Assembly (NCBI RefSeq): GCF_023073355.1
Contig: NZ_JADPJI010000005.1
Coordinates: 806,001-870,000 of the forward strand
Direction: 5' to 3'
Length of the DNA stretch: 64,000 nt
DNA from: Bradyrhizobium sp. 199
GTDB lineage: Bacteria; Pseudomonadota; Alphaproteobacteria; Rhizobiales; Xanthobacteraceae
Notes under the pieces: model-generated
The model's input: the letters and a program-made list of their open reading frames with translations, nothing else
Told to the model about the DNA's origin: nothing
Databases searched by the model: none
Made by a program: the position numbers and the translations under genes
Part shown: positions 49,695 through 58,342 of the stretch, piece by piece
Layout of the letters: every line of letters starts with the position of its first letter
Position numbering within the stretch: position 1 is the first letter of the stretch

Positions 49695-50072
49695 ATGAAA
49701 CGGCGCGACTTTGCCCGTCGTCCCGGCTGCTCGGTCGAGGCGACGCTGGACCTGATCGACGGCAAGTGGAAGGGCGTGATCCTCTATCACCTGCAGAGCG
49801 GCACGCAGCGCTTCGGCGAATTGCGCCGCCGGATGCCCGGCATCACCCAGCGCATGCTCACAAAACAGCTTCGCGCGCTGGAGGAGGACAAGCTCGTCAT
49901 TCGTAAGGTCTATGCCGAGGTGCCGCCCCGGGTGGAATATTGCCTCTCCGAACTCGGCGAGAGCCTCAAGCCGGTGATCGATATACTGAAGGCCTGGGGC
50001 GAAAGTCATCAGCAGCGATTGTCCTGTGCGCCGCCGCCGGTGGTCGTGAAGAAGCCGAAGCGCGCGGCGTAG
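49695..50072 (+). CDS. HxlR-family winged-helix transcriptional regulator
   Basis: 125 residues. GCSVEATLDLIDGKWKGVIL at the N-terminus with Cys12 in the position of the redox-sensing cysteine of YodB/HypR-type members, then ELRRRMPGITQRMLTKQLRALEED, the recognition helix and wing. Likely controls itself and the divergent MDR gene through sites in the 121-base gap. An imperfect inverted repeat ATAGTCC-GGATACTAT lies there at 49661-49679. Confidence 0.9.
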   Translation: MKRRDFARRPGCSVEATLDLIDGKWKGVILYHLQSGTQRFGELRRRMPGITQRMLTKQLRALEEDKLVIRKVYAEVPPRVEYCLSELGESLKPVIDILKAWGESHQQRLSCAPPPVVVKKPKRAA

Positions 50073-50217
50073 TGAGTTGAGAGGAGACGGTGCCGGCCGG
50101 TACCTCTCGCGGAGCTTGCATCCAGGACACCCTGGAAGGGCACCGAATTGCCGCCCGGCGCCCTTCTATTGAGCGGCGAACGCGCCTATATTCCGGCGTC
50201 TTTTCCAAGAGGTAGGA

Positions 50218-51624
50218 ATGTTTCGAACGACCTGGACCGCCGCCGTCGCAGCATTGTGCATAGGCTTTTTCGCCCACTTCAATCCGGCTGCGGCGCAGGA
50301 CCGCCGCGTCCCGTCCTCTCCGGCCGAGCTGCGGCTGTCCTATGCGCCGATCGTGCAGCGGGTGCAGCCGGCCGTGGTCAACGTCTATGCCGCCAAGGTG
50401 GTGCAAAACCGCAACCCGCTGCTCGATGACCCCATCTTCCGCCGCTTCTTCGGCGTGCCCGGCCAGCAGCCCGAGCAGATGCAGCGCTCGCTGGGCTCAG
50501 GCGTCATCGTCGATGCCTCCGGCCTCGTCGTCACCAACGTGCACGTCATCGAGGGCGCGGACCAGGTAAAGGTGTCGCTGTCGGACAAGCGCGAGTTCGA
50601 GGCGGAGATCCTGCTGAAGGATTCCCGCACCGATCTCGCCGTACTCCGCCTGAAGGACACCAAGGAGAAGTTCCCGACCCTCGATTTCACCAACTCCGAC
50701 GAATTGCTGGTTGGTGACGTCGTGCTCGCGATCGGCAATCCCTTCGGCGTCGGCCAGACCGTGACCCACGGCATCATCTCGGCGCTCGCGCGCACGCAGG
50801 TCGGGATCACCGACTACCAGTTCTTCATCCAGACTGACGCTGCGATCAATCCCGGCAATTCCGGCGGCGCGCTGGTCGACATGAGCGGCAAGCTCGCCGG
50901 CATCAACACCGCGATCTATTCGCGCTCTGGCGGCTCGCAAGGAATCGGCTTTGCGATCCCTGCCAACATGGTCCGCGTCGTCGTCGCCTCCGCCAAGAGC
51001 GGCGGCAAGGCGGTGAAGCGGCCGTGGCTCGGGGCAAAGTTGCAGGCGGTGACGCCCGAGATCGCCGAGAGCCTGGGCCTTCGTTCGCCGACCGGTGCGC
51101 TGGTCGCGAGCGTAGTCTCGAACGGCCCGGCGGCGAAGGCCGGCCTGAAATCCTCCGATCTCATCACCGGGATCGATGGCCAGCCGGTGGATGATCCCAA
51201 CGCTTTCGACTATCGCTTCGCTACCCGTCCGCTCGGGGGCACCGCGCAGATCGACGTGCAGCGCAGTGGCAAGCCGCTCAAGCTGGCCGTGGCCCTGGAG
51301 ACCGCACCCGATACGGGCCGCAACGAACTCGTCGTCACGGCGCGCTCGCCGTTCCAGGGCGCGAAGGTCTCGACGATCACGCCGGCGGTCGCCGACGAGC
51401 TGCATCTTGACGCCGATGCCGAGGGTGTCGTGATCACCGATCTCGGCGGCGACAGTGCAGCCGCGAATGTCGGCTTCCAGAAGGGCGACATCATCCTTGC
51501 GGTCAACAACCAGAAGATCAGCAAGACCGGTGACCTCGAAAAGGCGGCCGGCGAGCGCCCGCGGGTCTGGCGCGTCACGCTGGTGCGCGGCGGCCAGCAG
51601 ATCAACGTCACGCTGGGCGGATGA
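50218..51624 (+). CDS. Do-family (DegP/DegQ-like) periplasmic serine protease
   Basis: 468 residues. Signal peptide about 1-26 (cut after AAA-Q). Protease domain with the catalytic triad His109 (VTNVHVIEG), Asp139 (SRTDLAV) and Ser215 (NPGNSGGAL). Two PDZ domains follow (about 275-360 and 385-468). Degrades or refolds damaged periplasmic proteins. Its stop overlaps the rarA start (ATGA), so protease and DNA-maintenance gene are cotranslated. Confidence 0.95.
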   Translation: MFRTTWTAAVAALCIGFFAHFNPAAAQDRRVPSSPAELRLSYAPIVQRVQPAVVNVYAAKVVQNRNPLLDDPIFRRFFGVPGQQPEQMQRSLGSGVIVDASGLVVTNVHVIEGADQVKVSLSDKREFEAEILLKDSRTDLAVLRLKDTKEKFPTLDFTNSDELLVGDVVLAIGNPFGVGQTVTHGIISALARTQVGITDYQFFIQTDAAINPGNSGGALVDMSGKLAGINTAIYSRSGGSQGIGFAIPANMVRVVVASAKSGGKAVKRPWLGAKLQAVTPEIAESLGLRSPTGALVASVVSNGPAAKAGLKSSDLITGIDGQPVDDPNAFDYRFATRPLGGTAQIDVQRSGKPLKLAVALETAPDTGRNELVVTARSPFQGAKVSTITPAVADELHLDADAEGVVITDLGGDSAAANVGFQKGDIILAVNNQKISKTGDLEKAAGERPRVWRVTLVRGGQQINVTLGG

Positions 51625-52952
51625 GTCCGAAGCGACCACAGGAGACACCAACTCTCTTCGCCGCGGCGGGGCTCGACCACGACGCCCCGCATCCGCTGCC
51701 GGACCGTCTGCGCCCGCGCGCGCTGGCGGAGGTCGTCGGCCAGGACCACATTCTGGGTCCCGACGGGGCGCTGACGCGCATGCTGGAGACCCGCACGCTG
51801 GGATCGCTGGTGTTCTGGGGCCCGCCCGGCACCGGCAAGACCACGGTCGCGCGATTGCTCGCGGACGCCACCGATTTGCATTTCGAGCAGATCTCCGCGG
51901 TGTTCTCCGGCGTTGCCGATCTGAAGAAGGCCTTCGAAGCCGCGCGCGCCCGCCGCGAGATGGGCAAGGGCACGCTTCTGTTCGTCGACGAGGTGCATCG
52001 CTTCAACCGAGCCCAGCAGGATTCGTTTCTGCCCGTGATGGAAGACGGCACCGTGGTCATGGTCGGCGCCACCACCGAGAACCCGTCGTTCGAACTCAAC
52101 GCGGCGCTTCTGTCCCGCGCGCGCGTGCTGGTGTTCCGCTCGCTCGATGCGGCCGCAATCGAGAAACTGTTCGCGCATGCCGAGGAGGTCGAGGGCCGCA
52201 AGCTGCCGCTCGATGAAGAGGCGCGCGCCGTGCTGGTGCGCATGGCCGACGGCGACGGACGGGCAGCGCTGACGCTCGCCGAAGAGGTCTGGCGCTCGGC
52301 GCGCGCGGACGAGATTTTCAACGCCGCGCAGTTGCAGGACATCCTCCAACGCCGTGCGCCGATCTACGACAAGTCGGCCGATGGCCACTACAATCTGATC
52401 TCGGCGCTGCACAAGTCGGTGCGCGGCTCCGATCCCGATGCGGCGCTGTACTATCTCGCGCGCATGCTGGACGCCGGCGAGGATCCGTTGTTCCTGGCCC
52501 GCCGCGTCGTGCGCATGGCGGTCGAGGACATCGGGCTTGCCGACCCGCAGGCGCTCGTCATCGCCAACGCGGCCAAGGACGCCTTCGACTTTCTCGGCCA
52601 TCCCGAAGGCGAGCTCGCGATCGCGCAGGCCGTGGTCTATCTCGCCACCGCACCGAAATCGAACGCGGTCTACACCGCCTTCGGCACGGCGATGCAGGTC
52701 GCAAAGCAGGCCGGCTCGCTGCTGCCGCCAAAGCACATCCTCAATTCCCCGACCAAGCTGATGAAGTCGGAAGGCTACGGCGCATCTTACGAATACGACC
52801 ATGATACGCCGGATGCCTTCTCCGGCCAGGACTACTTCCCGGAAGCCCTTGGCCGCCAGACCTTCTACGACCCGCCCGACCGCGGTTTCGAGCGCGAGAT
52901 CCGCAAGCGGCTGGATTATTGGGCGAAGTTGCGGAAGGAGCGGGGTGGCTGA
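51621..52952 (+). CDS. rarA: Replication-associated recombination protein A (AAA+ ATPase)
   Basis: 443 residues. Walker A GPPGTGKTT at 67-75, Walker B LLFVDEVH at 117-124, sensor 1 region GATTENPSFELN, and the C-terminal MgsA-type oligomerisation domain ending PDAFSGQDYFPEAL. Acts at stalled replication forks with SSB and RecA. Begins within the stop of the Do-family protease gene. Confidence 0.95.
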   Translation: MSPKRPQETPTLFAAAGLDHDAPHPLPDRLRPRALAEVVGQDHILGPDGALTRMLETRTLGSLVFWGPPGTGKTTVARLLADATDLHFEQISAVFSGVADLKKAFEAARARREMGKGTLLFVDEVHRFNRAQQDSFLPVMEDGTVVMVGATTENPSFELNAALLSRARVLVFRSLDAAAIEKLFAHAEEVEGRKLPLDEEARAVLVRMADGDGRAALTLAEEVWRSARADEIFNAAQLQDILQRRAPIYDKSADGHYNLISALHKSVRGSDPDAALYYLARMLDAGEDPLFLARRVVRMAVEDIGLADPQALVIANAAKDAFDFLGHPEGELAIAQAVVYLATAPKSNAVYTAFGTAMQVAKQAGSLLPPKHILNSPTKLMKSEGYGASYEYDHDTPDAFSGQDYFPEALGRQTFYDPPDRGFEREIRKRLDYWAKLRKERGG

Positions 52953-53009
52953 AGCCAAAATCGCCATTTCGCCGTGACGTGAGGCCGCTTTTGAGCTAGG
53001 CAGGCAGCC

Positions 53010-54239
53010 ATGAGCCGCCGCATCAAGAGAATGAACCCAAAGCCCCGTTCGCGTGACGAGCGCGACGATTCGCGTCCGTTGAAGGCGCGCAGCGCGAAGA
53101 AGGCAGGGCCGCGGCTGGGCGGGAAGCCGGGCGCTAAGCCGCCGCGGTTTGCCTCTGAACGCACCGAGCGCCGCACGCCCAAATCTGCAGTGGAAAAGCT
53201 TGCGCAGGAAAAGCCCGAGCCAGTCAAGCCCGTCGAGGTCCTGCTGCCGACCAAGGTGGAGACCGTCAAGGTGACGGCCGACGAGAACAACATGCGGGTC
53301 GATCGCTTCCTCGAAGCGCGCTTTCCCGGCCTGTCGTTCTCCCACATCCAGCGTGTCGTGCGCAAAGGCGAGCTGCGCGTCGACGGCAAGCGCGTCGACA
53401 GCAAGGACCGCCTGGAGGAGGGCCAGAGCGTCCGCATTCCGCCGCTGAAGCTCGACACGCCGAAGGCGCCCAATCCGCAGTCGGAGGCAGCGCAAAAGAC
53501 GCTTGCCGCGCTGAAGGAAATGACGATCTACGAGGACGACGACGTTCTCGTCCTGAACAAGCCGGCCGGCCTCGCCGTGCAGGGCGGCTCAGGCATGACG
53601 CGGCACATCGACCAGATGCTGGAGGTGATGCGCGATTCCAAGGGTCAGAAGCCGCGCCTCGTGCACCGCATCGATCGCGAGACGTCGGGCTGTCTCCTGG
53701 TCGCCAAGACCCGCTTTGCCGCCTCGCATTTGACCGGTGCATTCCGTTCGCGGTCGGCGCGAAAAACCTATTGGGCGCTGGTGCCTGGCCTGCCGAAGCC
53801 GAAGCAGGGCCGCATCTCGACCTTCCTCGCCAAAGAAGAGAGCGAGGACGACACCATCATGCGCATCGCCCAGCATGGCGACGAGGGTGCGAGCCACGCG
53901 GTGACCTATTATGCGGTGGTCGAGACCGCCGGCAACAAGCTGACCTGGGTCTCGCTGAAGCCGGTGACGGGCCGCACCCACCAACTGCGCGCCCACATGG
54001 AACATATCGGCCATCCCATCGTCGGCGATCCCAAATATTTCAACATCGAGAATTGGCAGTTGCCAGGCGGCCTGCAAAACCGGCTGCATTTGCTCGCGCG
54101 CCGTATCGTCATTCCGCATCCGCGCGGCGGCGTGATCGACGCCACCGCGCCATTGCCGCAGCACATGCAACAGTCGTGGAATCTGCTTGGGCTCGATGCG
54201 AGCCGGTTTGATCCGATCGAGAACGCACCGGAGGAGTAG
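53010..54239 (+). CDS. RluA-family pseudouridine synthase (RluC/RluD-like)
   Basis: 409 residues. A basic, Lys/Arg-rich N-terminal extension of about 85 residues precedes an S4 RNA-binding domain (about 92-150) and the catalytic domain with HRIDRETSG, catalytic Asp222. Members isomerise uridines in 23S rRNA. The extension is longer than in E. coli RluC and probably adds RNA affinity; the target uridine cannot be assigned. Confidence 0.93.
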   Translation: MSRRIKRMNPKPRSRDERDDSRPLKARSAKKAGPRLGGKPGAKPPRFASERTERRTPKSAVEKLAQEKPEPVKPVEVLLPTKVETVKVTADENNMRVDRFLEARFPGLSFSHIQRVVRKGELRVDGKRVDSKDRLEEGQSVRIPPLKLDTPKAPNPQSEAAQKTLAALKEMTIYEDDDVLVLNKPAGLAVQGGSGMTRHIDQMLEVMRDSKGQKPRLVHRIDRETSGCLLVAKTRFAASHLTGAFRSRSARKTYWALVPGLPKPKQGRISTFLAKEESEDDTIMRIAQHGDEGASHAVTYYAVVETAGNKLTWVSLKPVTGRTHQLRAHMEHIGHPIVGDPKYFNIENWQLPGGLQNRLHLLARRIVIPHPRGGVIDATAPLPQHMQQSWNLLGLDASRFDPIENAPEE

Positions 54240-54258
54240 GGGTACATTCTCCCGTGTC

Positions 54259-54280
54259 ATCGCCCGCGCAGGCGGGCGAT
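54259..54280. repeat. Dispersed hairpin repeat after the pseudouridine synthase gene
   Basis: ATCGCCCGC (54259-54267) and GCGGGCGAT (54272-54280) pair perfectly around GCAG, followed by TCAGTATTCCAGAGG. The same hairpin-plus-TATTCCAGAG layout is a frequent Bradyrhizobium intergenic element; here it can double as a transcript end. Confidence 0.65.
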
Positions 54281-54441
54281 TCAGTATTCCAGAGGGCGGC
54301 GTGAGGGGAGTTCGCTCTCACAGCCCAAGCCCGGCGAACACGGCCACAATGCCCGCAAGTTCCCTCATGCCAGCCGCTCGCTTTATCGGCCGCCGGTCCT
54401 ATCTTAAAAGCCTAGCATCCAGCGACCAGGGCCGAAACTAA

Positions 54442-55236
54442 ATGCGTGAATTGTTCGAAGAAGCCGCGGGCCAGACCCCGCCCGATCCGCAAGGCGCGAT
54501 CCGGCGGGCCGCGCGCCCGCCGCAGCGCAAGCGCTTCTACAAAGACGCCGGCGTCACCGATGTCGAAGGCGGCTACGCCATCACCCTCGATGGCAAGCCG
54601 ATCCGCACGCCTTCCGGCCGTCAGGTGGTGATCCCCTCGCGCAGACTAGCCGATGCGGTGGCCGCGGAATGGTCAGCCCAGCGGGAGACGATCGATCCCG
54701 TGACCATGCCGCTGACGCGGATCGCCAACAGCGTCGTGGAAGGCGTCGTCGATCGCGTCGAGCTCGTCAGGGACGACCTCGCAAAATACTTCGAATCCGA
54801 TTTGCTGTTCTATCGTGCTGGCCATCCCGAGGGGCTGGTCGCCCGTGAGGCCGCGCATTGGGATCCCGTGCTGTTCTGGGCCGCGGAGACGTTGGGTGCG
54901 CATTTCATCCTCTCCGAGGGCGTCATGCACGTGAAGCAGCCCGACGAGGCTCTGAACGCCGCGCGTGCCGCGTTGCCCGGTGACGCCTGGTCGGTCGCCG
55001 CACTCCATGTGGTGACAACCCTGACCGGCTCCGCGCTGCTGGCGCTGGCGCTGGCGCATGGCGCGCGCGATGCCGGCCAGGTCTGGGCCGCCGCCCATGT
55101 CGATGAGGATTGGAACGTCGACCAATGGGGCGTGGACGAGGAGGCAGCTAGCCGTCGGGCCGCGCGCCTGCGGGACTTCGAGGCCGCCGTGGCGGTTCTG
55201 GCGGCCTTGAAGGTGCCCGCGGCCAAAGGTCCTTAA
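54442..55236 (+). CDS. ATP12-family F1-ATPase assembly chaperone
   Basis: 264 residues. FYKDAGVTDVEGGYAITLDG and the MPLTRIANSVVEGV segment are the ATP12 core. In mitochondria ATP12 binds free F1 alpha subunit until the alpha3beta3 ring forms; alphaproteobacterial homologues are presumed to do the same. It is monocistronic or heads a short unit with the FliK-like gene 34 bases on. Confidence 0.93.
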   Translation: MRELFEEAAGQTPPDPQGAIRRAARPPQRKRFYKDAGVTDVEGGYAITLDGKPIRTPSGRQVVIPSRRLADAVAAEWSAQRETIDPVTMPLTRIANSVVEGVVDRVELVRDDLAKYFESDLLFYRAGHPEGLVAREAAHWDPVLFWAAETLGAHFILSEGVMHVKQPDEALNAARAALPGDAWSVAALHVVTTLTGSALLALALAHGARDAGQVWAAAHVDEDWNVDQWGVDEEAASRRAARLRDFEAAVAVLAALKVPAAKGP

Positions 55237-55270
55237 CGAGAGGTTTACGACGGCGGCGTTAGGGTGGGCC

Positions 55271-56923
55271 GTGCTCCCTCCCGTGTCCCTTGGGCCCCCT
55301 GAGATGCCGACGCCGGTCAATTCCATCGCTCCCGTCAGTGCCGCCAGCCCCGCGGCCGATGCGGGGACGCCTGACCTCGTGCTTCAGGCCGGCAGCGTCG
55401 TCGATGCCAGGGTGGTGAGCGTGCTCGCCGACAATCTGGTGCGGATTGCGATCGCCAACCTCTCGATGGACGTGATATCGGACGTATCGCTGACGCCAGG
55501 CCAGAATCTCCAGCTGACCGTGTCGCAGAACGAGGGCACCATCCGCCTCGCCGTATTGGGCGGGGCAGGCGAGGCGGCCACCGACCAGATCACGCTGACG
55601 CCGCGTGCGGCTTCGCTGGTGGAGAGCCCGCCGCTTGCGCCGTCGATCAATGCGGCACGCACTGCTCTGACGCCGACCGAACAGGTTGCAGTGACATTGG
55701 CCTCGGCCGAAGCCGCAACGAAGCAGGGCAGCCAGGCGCCGCTGTTCGCCAATCTGGCGTCCGTCGTCAGCGGCAGCAATCTGCCCGCGGGCTTGAAGCA
55801 GGCGGTGCTCGACGTATTGGCGCAGCAGACGCCGCTCAATTCCGGGCTCGATGGCGCCGATGTCGAGTCCGCATTCCAGAAGTCCGGCTTGTTCTTGGAG
55901 GCGTCACTGGCCGCGGGCGTGACGCCGCCCTCCGGCACGATGCCCGACCTGAAGGCGGCATTGCTGGTGCTGCGCCAGACCTTGGCCACGCTCGAGTCAC
56001 CTGCGTCGCAGGCGCAAGGCGCCGCGCTTCCCGCCAGCGCCGCGGGATCACCGCAGGTCGCCGCTGCGTCCGCTCTGGCGGCAGGTGAGGCCGCGCAGGC
56101 GGCATTGCCGTCGATCGAACCCGAAATCCCCCAGCAGCCGCAAATGCCGCGCAGCGCCAATCTGGCGGCCACCGTGCTGGCCGACATGGCGGCCGACGCG
56201 CCGCAAACGGCGATGCCGCGGCTGATGTCCGCCGGCCTTGCCGCGAGCTTCCTGCAGGAGGTCACGCAAAACCTGCCCCGCCTGACCGGCAACGTGCCCG
56301 GCTCCAACAAAGCCGTGCCCGACGGCCATGTCTTCGAGGCAGCGGCGCGCGCGACACCGCCGCCGTTCCGTGGCGCGCTGCCGTCGCCGCAATCCATTGC
56401 TTCGCCATCGCTCGCGCCGGATACGCCGCTTGCCGCGACCGTGCATCGCCTGCTCGACGACACCGATGCCGCGATCGCGCGGCAGACGCTGCTGCAGGTC
56501 GCTTCGCTTCCCGATCGCGCTGACGCCAGCGGTCACCGCGTTGATCCGGCCGTACCGCAGTGGAATTTCGAGATTCCCTTTGCGACGCCGCAAGGCACCG
56601 CGATGGCGCAATTCGAGATCTCGCGTGACGGCGGCAACGAATCCGCCGATCCCGCCAAGCAAGCCTGGCGCGCGCGCTTTTCGCTCAATGTCGAGCCGGC
56701 CGGTCCGGTGCATGCGCTGATCACACTGAACGGCGACAAGACTTTCGTGCGGATGTGGGCGGAGCGGCCGGCGACCGCGCAGCAGCTCCGCGCCGGAATC
56801 GGTGAGCTCAATCAGGCTTTGACGCGAGCCGAACTCAAGCCCGGCGATATCATCGTGCGCGACGGCACGCCGCCGCAGCCGGCACCGGCCCGCGCCGGCC
56901 ATTTCCTGGATCGCGCCACATGA
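55271..56923 (+). CDS. FliK-like hook-length-control domain protein
   Basis: 550 residues from GTG at 55271 (AGGGTGGG upstream; ATG at 55304 is the alternative). Low-complexity Ala/Pro/Thr-rich middle, then a C-terminal Flg_hook domain (about 410-530) with [20 protein letters not shown] and a [13 protein letters not shown] strand. Its stop overlaps the next gene (ATGA), which encodes an isolated FlhB-C-like domain; such FliK-like/FlhB-C-like pairs (ylqG/ylqH in Bacillus) occur outside flagellar operons. Not linked to other flagellar genes here. Function unproven. Confidence 0.8.
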   Translation: MLPPVSLGPPEMPTPVNSIAPVSAASPAADAGTPDLVLQAGSVVDARVVSVLADNLVRIAIANLSMDVISDVSLTPGQNLQLTVSQNEGTIRLAVLGGAGEAATDQITLTPRAASLVESPPLAPSINAARTALTPTEQVAVTLASAEAATKQGSQAPLFANLASVVSGSNLPAGLKQAVLDVLAQQTPLNSGLDGADVESAFQKSGLFLEASLAAGVTPPSGTMPDLKAALLVLRQTLATLESPASQAQGAALPASAAGSPQVAAASALAAGEAAQAALPSIEPEIPQQPQMPRSANLAATVLADMAADAPQTAMPRLMSAGLAASFLQEVTQNLPRLTGNVPGSNKAVPDGHVFEAAARATPPPFRGALPSPQSIASPSLAPDTPLAATVHRLLDDTDAAIARQTLLQVASLPDRADASGHRVDPAVPQWNFEIPFATPQGTAMAQFEISRDGGNESADPAKQAWRARFSLNVEPAGPVHALITLNGDKTFVRMWAERPATAQQLRAGIGELNQALTRAELKPGDIIVRDGTPPQPAPARAGHFLDRAT

Positions 56924-57183
56924 GCGACCCCTCCAAGCTTGCGATCGCCCTGCACTACGAGAAGGGCACCAACGCGCCGGTCGTCGTCGCCAAGGGCAGG
57001 GGCACGATCGGCGAAAAGATCGTCGAGATCGCCAAGGCCCACGACATTCCGATCGAGGAAAACGAGGTCTTGGCCGGCGCGCTGTCCAAGGTCGAGCTTG
57101 GTGAGGAGATCCCGCCGGATCTCTACAAGGCGGTCGCGGAGGTGCTGGTATTCGTGCTGCGGCTGTCGGGACGAGGACGCTAG
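56920..57183 (+). CDS. FlhB C-terminal-domain-like small protein
   Basis: 87 residues matching only the cytoplasmic switch domain of FlhB/Ysc[20 protein letters not shown] in place of the NPTH autocleavage region, then [30 protein letters not shown]. The NPTH tetrapeptide is absent, so no autocleavage is expected. Coupled by ATGA overlap to the FliK-like gene. Probably a partner or decoy for a type III export gate; inference only. Confidence 0.88.
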   Translation: MSDPSKLAIALHYEKGTNAPVVVAKGRGTIGEKIVEIAKAHDIPIEENEVLAGALSKVELGEEIPPDLYKAVAEVLVFVLRLSGRGR

Positions 57184-57251
57184 CCGTCATCGTTTGACCA
57201 GATATCGGCGGCATTGTAGCCGTCACCTTCATCGTTCAACGGACATCGCTC

Positions 57252-58070
57252 TTGATCACCCGCCGTTCCACCCTCGGCCTGCTCGCCGCAGCCGCCACTC
57301 TGCCGTCCCGCGCGCTCGCCCACGTCGCGCCGCCCCGCAACGAGATCCGCGACAGCCTGGCAAAGCGCTTCACCGACCTTGGCACATCAGGTACCTTTGT
57401 CGGCTACAAGGTCGAGGACTATCTCGTCATCGCCAGCGACAAGGAGCGCTCGGGCGAGGGCAAGCTGCCGGCCTCGACCTTCAAGATTGCGAACTCGCTG
57501 ATCGCGCTGGAGACCGGCGTGGTCGCCGATCCCGACAAGGACGTGTTTGCCTGGGACGGCGTGAAGCGCTCGATCGAGGCCTGGAACAAGGATCACACCC
57601 TGCGCAGCGCGATCGCCGTGAGTGCGGTGCCGGTCTATCAGGAGATCGCGCGGCGCATCGGGCAAGAGCGCATGCAAAAATACGTCGACGAGTTCGACTA
57701 CGGCAACCGCGACATCGGCGGCGGCATCGACCAGTTCTGGCTCACCGGGGCGTTGCGCATCGATCCGGTCGAGCAGATCGATTTCGTCGATCGGCTGCGT
57801 CGCCGCGCATTGCCGGTCAGCAAGCGCAGCCAGGATCTCGTCGCCGACATCCTGCCGGTGACCAAGGTGGGCGACGGCGTCATCCGCGCCAAGTCGGGCC
57901 TGCTGGGTGCAGAGCGCGGCGAGCCGTCGCTCGGCTGGATGGTCGGCTGGGCCGAGAAGGGCGAGGCGCACACGGTGTTCGCGCTCAACATGGATTGCCG
58001 CGAGCCGCGCCACATCAGTGAGCGCATGCCGCTGACGCAGGCGTGCCTTGCCGAGATCGGCGCGATCTAG
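57252..58070 (+). CDS. Class D (OXA-type) beta-lactamase homologue
   Basis: 272 residues. Starts at TTG; the N-terminus TRRSTLGLLAAA is a twin-arginine-type signal. Active-site elements are in order: STFK at 75-78 (nucleophile and carboxylatable lysine), SAV at 124-126, YGN at 150-152, QFW at 161-163 and KSG at 214-216 (the usual KTG varied). It could hydrolyse penicillins in the periplasm or be a penicillin-binding relative; spectrum cannot be judged. Followed by several dispersed repeats. Confidence 0.88.
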   Translation: MITRRSTLGLLAAAATLPSRALAHVAPPRNEIRDSLAKRFTDLGTSGTFVGYKVEDYLVIASDKERSGEGKLPASTFKIANSLIALETGVVADPDKDVFAWDGVKRSIEAWNKDHTLRSAIAVSAVPVYQEIARRIGQERMQKYVDEFDYGNRDIGGGIDQFWLTGALRIDPVEQIDFVDRLRRRALPVSKRSQDLVADILPVTKVGDGVIRAKSGLLGAERGEPSLGWMVGWAEKGEAHTVFALNMDCREPRHISERMPLTQACLAEIGAI

Positions 58071-58117
58071 AGCATGATCCGGAAAAGTGCGCAGCGGTTT
58101 TCCGAAAAGATCATGCT
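58071..58117. repeat. AGCATGATCCGGAAAAG palindromic repeat
   Basis: AGCATGATCC on the left and GATCATGCT on the right flank GGAAAAGTGC and a GGTTTTCCGAAAA centre; the arms pair. It is a widespread rhizobial intergenic repeat. A diverged copy sits at 39872-39918. Confidence 0.85.
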
Positions 58118-58130
58118 TAAACAACAACCT

Positions 58131-58170
58131 AAAGCGCGATTGCGATTCATCCTAATCGCATCGCGCTTTA
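58131..58170. repeat. AAAGCGCGAT inverted repeat
   Basis: Two long arms, AAAGCGCGATTGCGATT (58131-58147) and AATCGCATCGCGCTTTA (58154-58170), pair almost completely around CATCCT. Commonly follows the AGCATGATCC element in these genomes, as here (13 bases apart). Confidence 0.85.
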
Positions 58171-58222
58171 GCCCCGCCAAGAGTATCTGCGTTTGGGCAG
58201 CCATGTGGCGCGCCCGCGCAGA

Positions 58223-58320
58223 TGCCGTAGGGTGGGCAAAGGCGCAAAGCGCCGGGCCCACCATCTTTCTGTGATGGGCTACAATCCGTGGGCACGCTGC
58301 GCTTTGCCCGCCCTACGGCA
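58223..58320. repeat. 98-base element with 19-base inverted ends (CCGTAGGGTGGGCAAAG)
   Basis: TGCCGTAGGGTGGGCAAAG (58223-58241) and CTTTGCCCGCCCTACGGCA (58302-58320) are complementary with one mismatch. The interior carries GGGCCCACCATC and GTGGGCACGC, itself partly palindromic. Size and terminal symmetry resemble a small non-autonomous mobile or REP-like element; no target duplication could be confirmed. Confidence 0.7.
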
Positions 58321-58342
58321 CCGGTGAAGGCCGAGGTGCCTC

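Noticed and set aside
51210..53495. 761-codon minus-strand frame across the Do-family protease, rarA and pseudouridine synthase genes
   Set aside because: Overlaps three well-supported genes on the other strand and shows no domain.
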